Assembly (NCBI RefSeq): GCF_000378405.1
Contig: NZ_KB899637.1
Span: 554,050 to 618,049, forward strand
Length of the DNA: 64,000 nucleotides
DNA from: Succinimonas amylolytica DSM 2873
GTDB taxonomy: Bacteria > Pseudomonadota > Gammaproteobacteria > Enterobacterales > Succinivibrionaceae
Direction of reading: 5' to 3'
The notes under the pieces were generated by a model. That model searched no databases. It was not told the DNA's origin and saw only the letters and a list, made by a program, of their open reading frames with translations. This document shows, in pieces, positions 61,538 to 64,000 of this stretch (positions are counted from its first letter, which is position 1; each line of letters begins with the position of its first letter). The position numbers and the translations under genes are program-made.

Positions 61538-62020
61538 TCAATGGTTTAACGTTATTTCATCACTGGTTTCCAGACTTATGTTGAGAGCCTCATAAATGAA
61601 GTTTTCGTCAAAGCCGAAGGCTTCATAACCGTCAAGGCAGATATCAACGTACCGCTGGGAAGGAACGCCGATTTCGCGCTCTTCGTGCATGATGTAGATG
61701 AAGGCCTTAAGCTTTCTTACCTTGCGATCACTAATGCCGATAACCGGAATTTCCACTTCCGTCTTGTAGTAGAAATTCGGATAACCTTCGTAGCGGTCAA
61801 GGGAAAGCTCATCATCAGCCGTTACCTCCCATACCGCCACAGGAACACACGATCCTTTCTTTGGCTCGATGGTAAGGTAGGCACCGCTCTTACTTCCCTT
61901 AAAGAGAAGCTCAAAATCCGGTATTTCCGATGTGCCTACAACCTTTGCGCCGGGGCAGCGGTAGCTCATCTGGTCAATGTTCAGGTTGCTGCCGTAGGCG
62001 ATGTAATATCTCTTTGTCAT
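61538..62020 (-). CDS. Gamma-glutamylcyclotransferase-like protein
   Basis: 160 residues of the GGCT/AIG2-like fold: YYIAYGSNLNIDQM (residues 5-18) is the diagnostic substrate loop and Glu in DRYEGYPNFYYKTEV (about 78) the catalytic acid. Such enzymes release gamma-glutamyl residues as 5-oxoproline from peptides or amines. It lies 100 bp after an amidoligase gene, which would form such bonds; the pairing of both types is known from bacterial mobile elements. AGGA precedes the ATG. Substrate unknown. Confidence 0.8.
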   Translation of the reverse strand: MTKRYYIAYGSNLNIDQMSYRCPGAKVVGTSEIPDFELLFKGSKSGAYLTIEPKKGSCVPVAVWEVTADDELSLDRYEGYPNFYYKTEVEIPVIGISDRKVRKLKAFIYIMHEEREIGVPSQRYVDICLDGYEAFGFDENFIYEALNISLETSDEITLNH

Positions 62021-62073
62021 AATCTTTTCCTTTCGTTTTTGTTTAACTTCGGAAGGCTTACCCTTCTACTGCC

Positions 62074-62103
62074 GAAACCCCACTCAAGGGGCCGGCAGGA
62101 GGA
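62074..62103 (-). other. Stable hairpin in the leader of the cyclotransferase gene
   Basis: On the minus strand CTGCCG pairs with CGGCAG and an inner CCCC with GGGG. No T-run follows. It lies between the amidoligase stop and the cyclotransferase start and may stabilise or attenuate the message. Confidence 0.4.
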
Positions 62104-62124
62104 GGCTAAGTCCTCGCTGGGGGT

Positions 62125-63069
62125 TTAGGCTCTTCCGAACCGGAAGGCTGCGTTTCCGCTAAGGTTGCGGGTTAAAATCTCGCGGGCGGTTGCAAATTCC
62201 TCGCCGATGAAGCCGAGGCGCAGGAGCCAGGTTCTCATCGCGAACTTAGGATTCTCATGCTGCTGTGGCTTTGGGCTTGCGGTTCTTACTTCCTTTGCCA
62301 TCTCGCTTAAGGCCAGGCAAAGCTGAATGTAGCTCTTAAGCTGTCCGGCGTGGATGCCGTTCTGCTTTCCGCCTGCTGGTGCATCGAACTGGAAAAGTCT
62401 GAACTCAACCGTGCCCTTGGTGAAGGTGGCGTGGAGGTTAAGCATTCTGTAGCGTGATGCGTTGTAATGGTGGTCTCTGCCGTAGGTTTCACCCTGGCTG
62501 GTGTACCAGATGTCGCTAAGTTCTTCTTTTGTCTGTGGCTTCTTTTTGTTGAGCTCCTTAAGGAATCTTGGGTCTACCGTTCTGCAGTATCTTGCCATGC
62601 GGTGCTGGTCAAGCTTCAGGGCTTCGGCTAAAAGGCTCTCGTGGCTTGCCATCAGGTTCGCAAGGTTGCGCAGGGTCTTTGCGGTGTGGTCTGCCGCACC
62701 GATGTGGATGTGAACTCCGCATCCGCGGGTAGCGTCGCTCTTTGCTCCGGCCTTGCGAAGTCTTCTGCAAAGCTCCTGCAGGGTTTCGATGTCGCTGTAG
62801 TTAAGGATCGGGGTAACCATCTCACACTTGTGTGCGTCGTCGCCGGCGATGCTTACATCCTTCTGGAACTTCCATTCGCGGCCTTCGGCGTCCCAGGCGC
62901 TAACCGTGCTGTAGCCGTTGCGGTAGGCGGTATCTTCAACCCTGTGTGTTCCGAAGAATTCTGCGGCAATCTTGGCGGCCTCGAGGCGGGTAATGCTGTT
63001 CATCTCAACTTCAACTCCGATGGTCTGGTTCTTGAGGTTTGCTATCTGCTTTAAGGTTTTTTCTTTCAT
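62125..63069 (-). CDS. Amidoligase family protein
   Basis: 314 residues from the ATG at 63069. ATP-grasp/glutamine-synthetase-like amidoligase pattern: IGVEVEMNSITRLEAAK (about 16-32), KFQKDVSIAGD (about 68-78), CEMVTPILNYSD (about 82-93), GCGVHIHIGA (about 117-126) and TVEFRLFQFDAP (about 226-237), giving the metal- and ATP-binding Glu/His set. These enzymes link glutamate or amines to peptides or proteins. The end LLRLGFIGEEFATAREILTRNL recurs in the next-but-one upstream gene. Copy 4 of the repeated promoter precedes it. Confidence 0.8.
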   Translation of the reverse strand: MKEKTLKQIANLKNQTIGVEVEMNSITRLEAAKIAAEFFGTHRVEDTAYRNGYSTVSAWDAEGREWKFQKDVSIAGDDAHKCEMVTPILNYSDIETLQELCRRLRKAGAKSDATRGCGVHIHIGAADHTAKTLRNLANLMASHESLLAEALKLDQHRMARYCRTVDPRFLKELNKKKPQTKEELSDIWYTSQGETYGRDHHYNASRYRMLNLHATFTKGTVEFRLFQFDAPAGGKQNGIHAGQLKSYIQLCLALSEMAKEVRTASPKPQQHENPKFAMRTWLLRLGFIGEEFATAREILTRNLSGNAAFRFGRA

Positions 63070-63114
63070 TTTTGTGCCTTCTTTTTGGTTAATGTTTGTT
63101 CGTTTTGTTGTGTG

Positions 63115-63152
63115 TATATTCACTCTGAAGGCACACTATAGCAACTTAATAA
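63115..63152 (-). promoter_or_regulatory. Repeated promoter element, copy 4
   Basis: Minus strand TTATTAAGTTGCTATAGTGT then GCCTTCAGAGTGAATATACAC. Same extended -10 and spacing as copy 2; precedes the amidoligase. Confidence 0.6.
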
Positions 63153-63194
63153 TCGATTATATTTCGATATTTGTTTTGTATATAAATCATTGAT

Positions 63195-63428
63195 TTACTT
63201 GCTATTTTTTACAATTCTACATACGTCTTCACCATATGCGATTCCAAGACTTGAGCCCGTGTTCCATCTCACATGGATCGTTCCGATGTCGTCAACGAAG
63301 ATCACTGTTCCTCGGGTTCCCGCAGGTGGGGCATGGTCATCATTCATGTGTACCAACTCAACCGCTGTCCCTGCGGGATAAGTTCTGCGGAGGTGCTCTA
63401 TGATTTCTCTATTCGGAAAGTTCATCAT
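63195..63428 (-). CDS. DUF4314 protein
   Basis: 77 residues from ATG 63428. NFPNREIIEHLRRTYPAGTAVELVHMND, PPAGTRGTVIFVDDIGTIHVRW and NTGSSLGIAYGED follow the DUF4314 pattern closely: a small SH3-like barrel found on mobile elements of gut Firmicutes and others. Overlaps the end of the upstream gene by 20 bp. Function unknown. Confidence 0.8.
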   Translation of the reverse strand: MMNFPNREIIEHLRRTYPAGTAVELVHMNDDHAPPAGTRGTVIFVDDIGTIHVRWNTGSSLGIAYGEDVCRIVKNSK

Positions 63429-64000
63429 GGACCTCCTCATTGTTTTCGGCTGATTCAGCTAGAGCGGTGGGGAGGTTTTCCTTCACCGTCTTGAAGGCGG
63501 AACTTCCATCAAGGTTCGTAAGCAGGATCTTGCGGCTCTTTTTGAACTCATCGCCGATAAAACCCAGACGTAGCAGGAAACATCTGAAGGCGTACTTCTC
63601 GTTGTCGATATCTCGGACTCTTGCAGTAACTCGTTTCTGCTCGGTGCTCATTTTGCAGATGGCGGCAATGAACTGGGTGTAAGCCAAGGCATGGTCGGGT
63701 GCCGGATCAATAAACCATGGGAAGGAAACTCTGTCCTCATGGATTTCAAAGGCCAGGTTATCAATCCCCAGAGCCTTGCGGATGAGCGCTCCTTTGGCAT
63801 CAAGGAGCTTCTGAAGGTTACCTGTATTGACCTTGTCGGCAGGCATCTCAATGGTGAGGATATTCGGTTCTGGAACTTTAAGCTCTTTGTCTTCGGACTT
63901 ATCGGCGGTTCCTTCAAAGCCTGCCTCGGCAAGTTCGTTTAAAAGTTCACCCGGATCAACCTTATCATCGTAGACCAGATTGCCCTCCCTGGTAACTGTG
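63409..64000 (-). CDS. Partial phage accessory protein sharing its C-terminus with the amidoligase
   Basis: The frame is open to the window edge, so the N-terminus is missing; 197 residues are visible. A linker rich in Glu and Lys is followed by EPNILTIEMPADKVNTGNL and FRCFLLRLGFIGDEFKKSRKILLTNL. The latter matches the amidoligase end (LLRLGFIGEEFATAREILTRNL), suggesting a common C-terminal module. It may encode a phage-borne protein with a metal-independent partner role; no catalytic motif is visible in this part. Confidence 0.65.
   Translation of the reverse strand, partial: TVTREGNLVYDDKVDPGELLNELAEAGFEGTADKSEDKELKVPEPNILTIEMPADKVNTGNLQKLLDAKGALIRKALGIDNLAFEIHEDRVSFPWFIDPAPDHALAYTQFIAAICKMSTEQKRVTARVRDIDNEKYAFRCFLLRLGFIGDEFKKSRKILLTNLDGSSAFKTVKENLPTALAESAENNEEVHDELSE

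Larger units (their letters stand above)
34890..64000. mobile_element. Prophage/integrative element (right end outside window)
   Basis: Starts where base composition changes abruptly and continues past the window. It contains an integrase-type module (two large serine recombinases), a defence-like ATPase and a complete siphophage late region in standard order on the minus strand, with accessory genes upstream of the terminase. The attachment sites could not be identified. Tape-measure interruption suggests it no longer makes virions. Confidence 0.85.

Overview
The window is a piece of a gammaproteobacterial chromosome. The order zapA - 6S RNA - 5-formyl-THF cyclo-ligase, the long rpoB and rpoC genes, rluB, tilS and a YegH/YoaE-type TerC-CBS protein all fit this class. 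The sequence does not name a species. A gut or rumen member of the Succinivibrionaceae is my best guess, based on divergent rpoB/rpoC with extra segments, Firmicutes-flavoured accessory genes and a starch-binding-like domain on a phage tail protein.

Layout. 1-9.2 kb is core chromosome: fau, 6S RNA, zapA and a zinc-ribbon protein on the minus strand; a possible small RNA (2364-2500); rluB, the TerC-CBS protein and a GT-C type membrane protein on the plus strand; then convergent tilS. 9.4-14.2 kb is a lineage-specific stretch: an LRAT-like protein, a secreted FG-GAP-like protein, a secreted protein of 21-residue repeats, and an Rpn/PD-(D/E)XK nuclease whose 3' part has been tandemly duplicated and decayed. 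14.9-24.0 kb is rpoB-rpoC, not preceded by rplKAJL, with a near-perfect CRP site upstream.

24,241-28,991 is a complete minimal Tn7-like transposon. It holds only tnsA, tnsB and tnsC, with 20-bp identical ends beginning TGT, three TnsB-type repeats at each end and a 5-bp target duplication (GCTTT). It has no TnsD/TniQ, no TnsE, no CRISPR and no cargo. It landed 5 bp before the start codon of a periplasmic HAD phosphatase gene and separated that gene from its old leader. At 30.3-32.5 kb a polynucleotide kinase and a phosphatase-RNA ligase fusion form a split Pnkp-like RNA repair cassette. Two or three small genes follow.

From about 34.9 kb to the end of the window is a prophage or integrative element, cut off by the window edge. 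Its left end carries a plus-strand helical protein, two tandem large serine recombinases, two small proteins of the type that travel with such recombinases, and a PrrC/RloC-like zinc-hook ATPase (candidate anticodon nuclease). The rest is a minus-strand siphophage late region: terminase, HK97 portal, ClpP-like protease, HK97 capsid, connectors, tail tube, G/GT chaperones with an A-AAA-AAC frameshift site, tape measure with an in-frame TAA, minor tail proteins, a J-type tip protein, a glycosyltransferase, holin and amidase. Upstream of terminase are small genes behind near-identical promoters, including a gamma-glutamylcyclotransferase and an amidoligase. The tape-measure stop suggests the phage can no longer form tails, although its accessory genes may still work.
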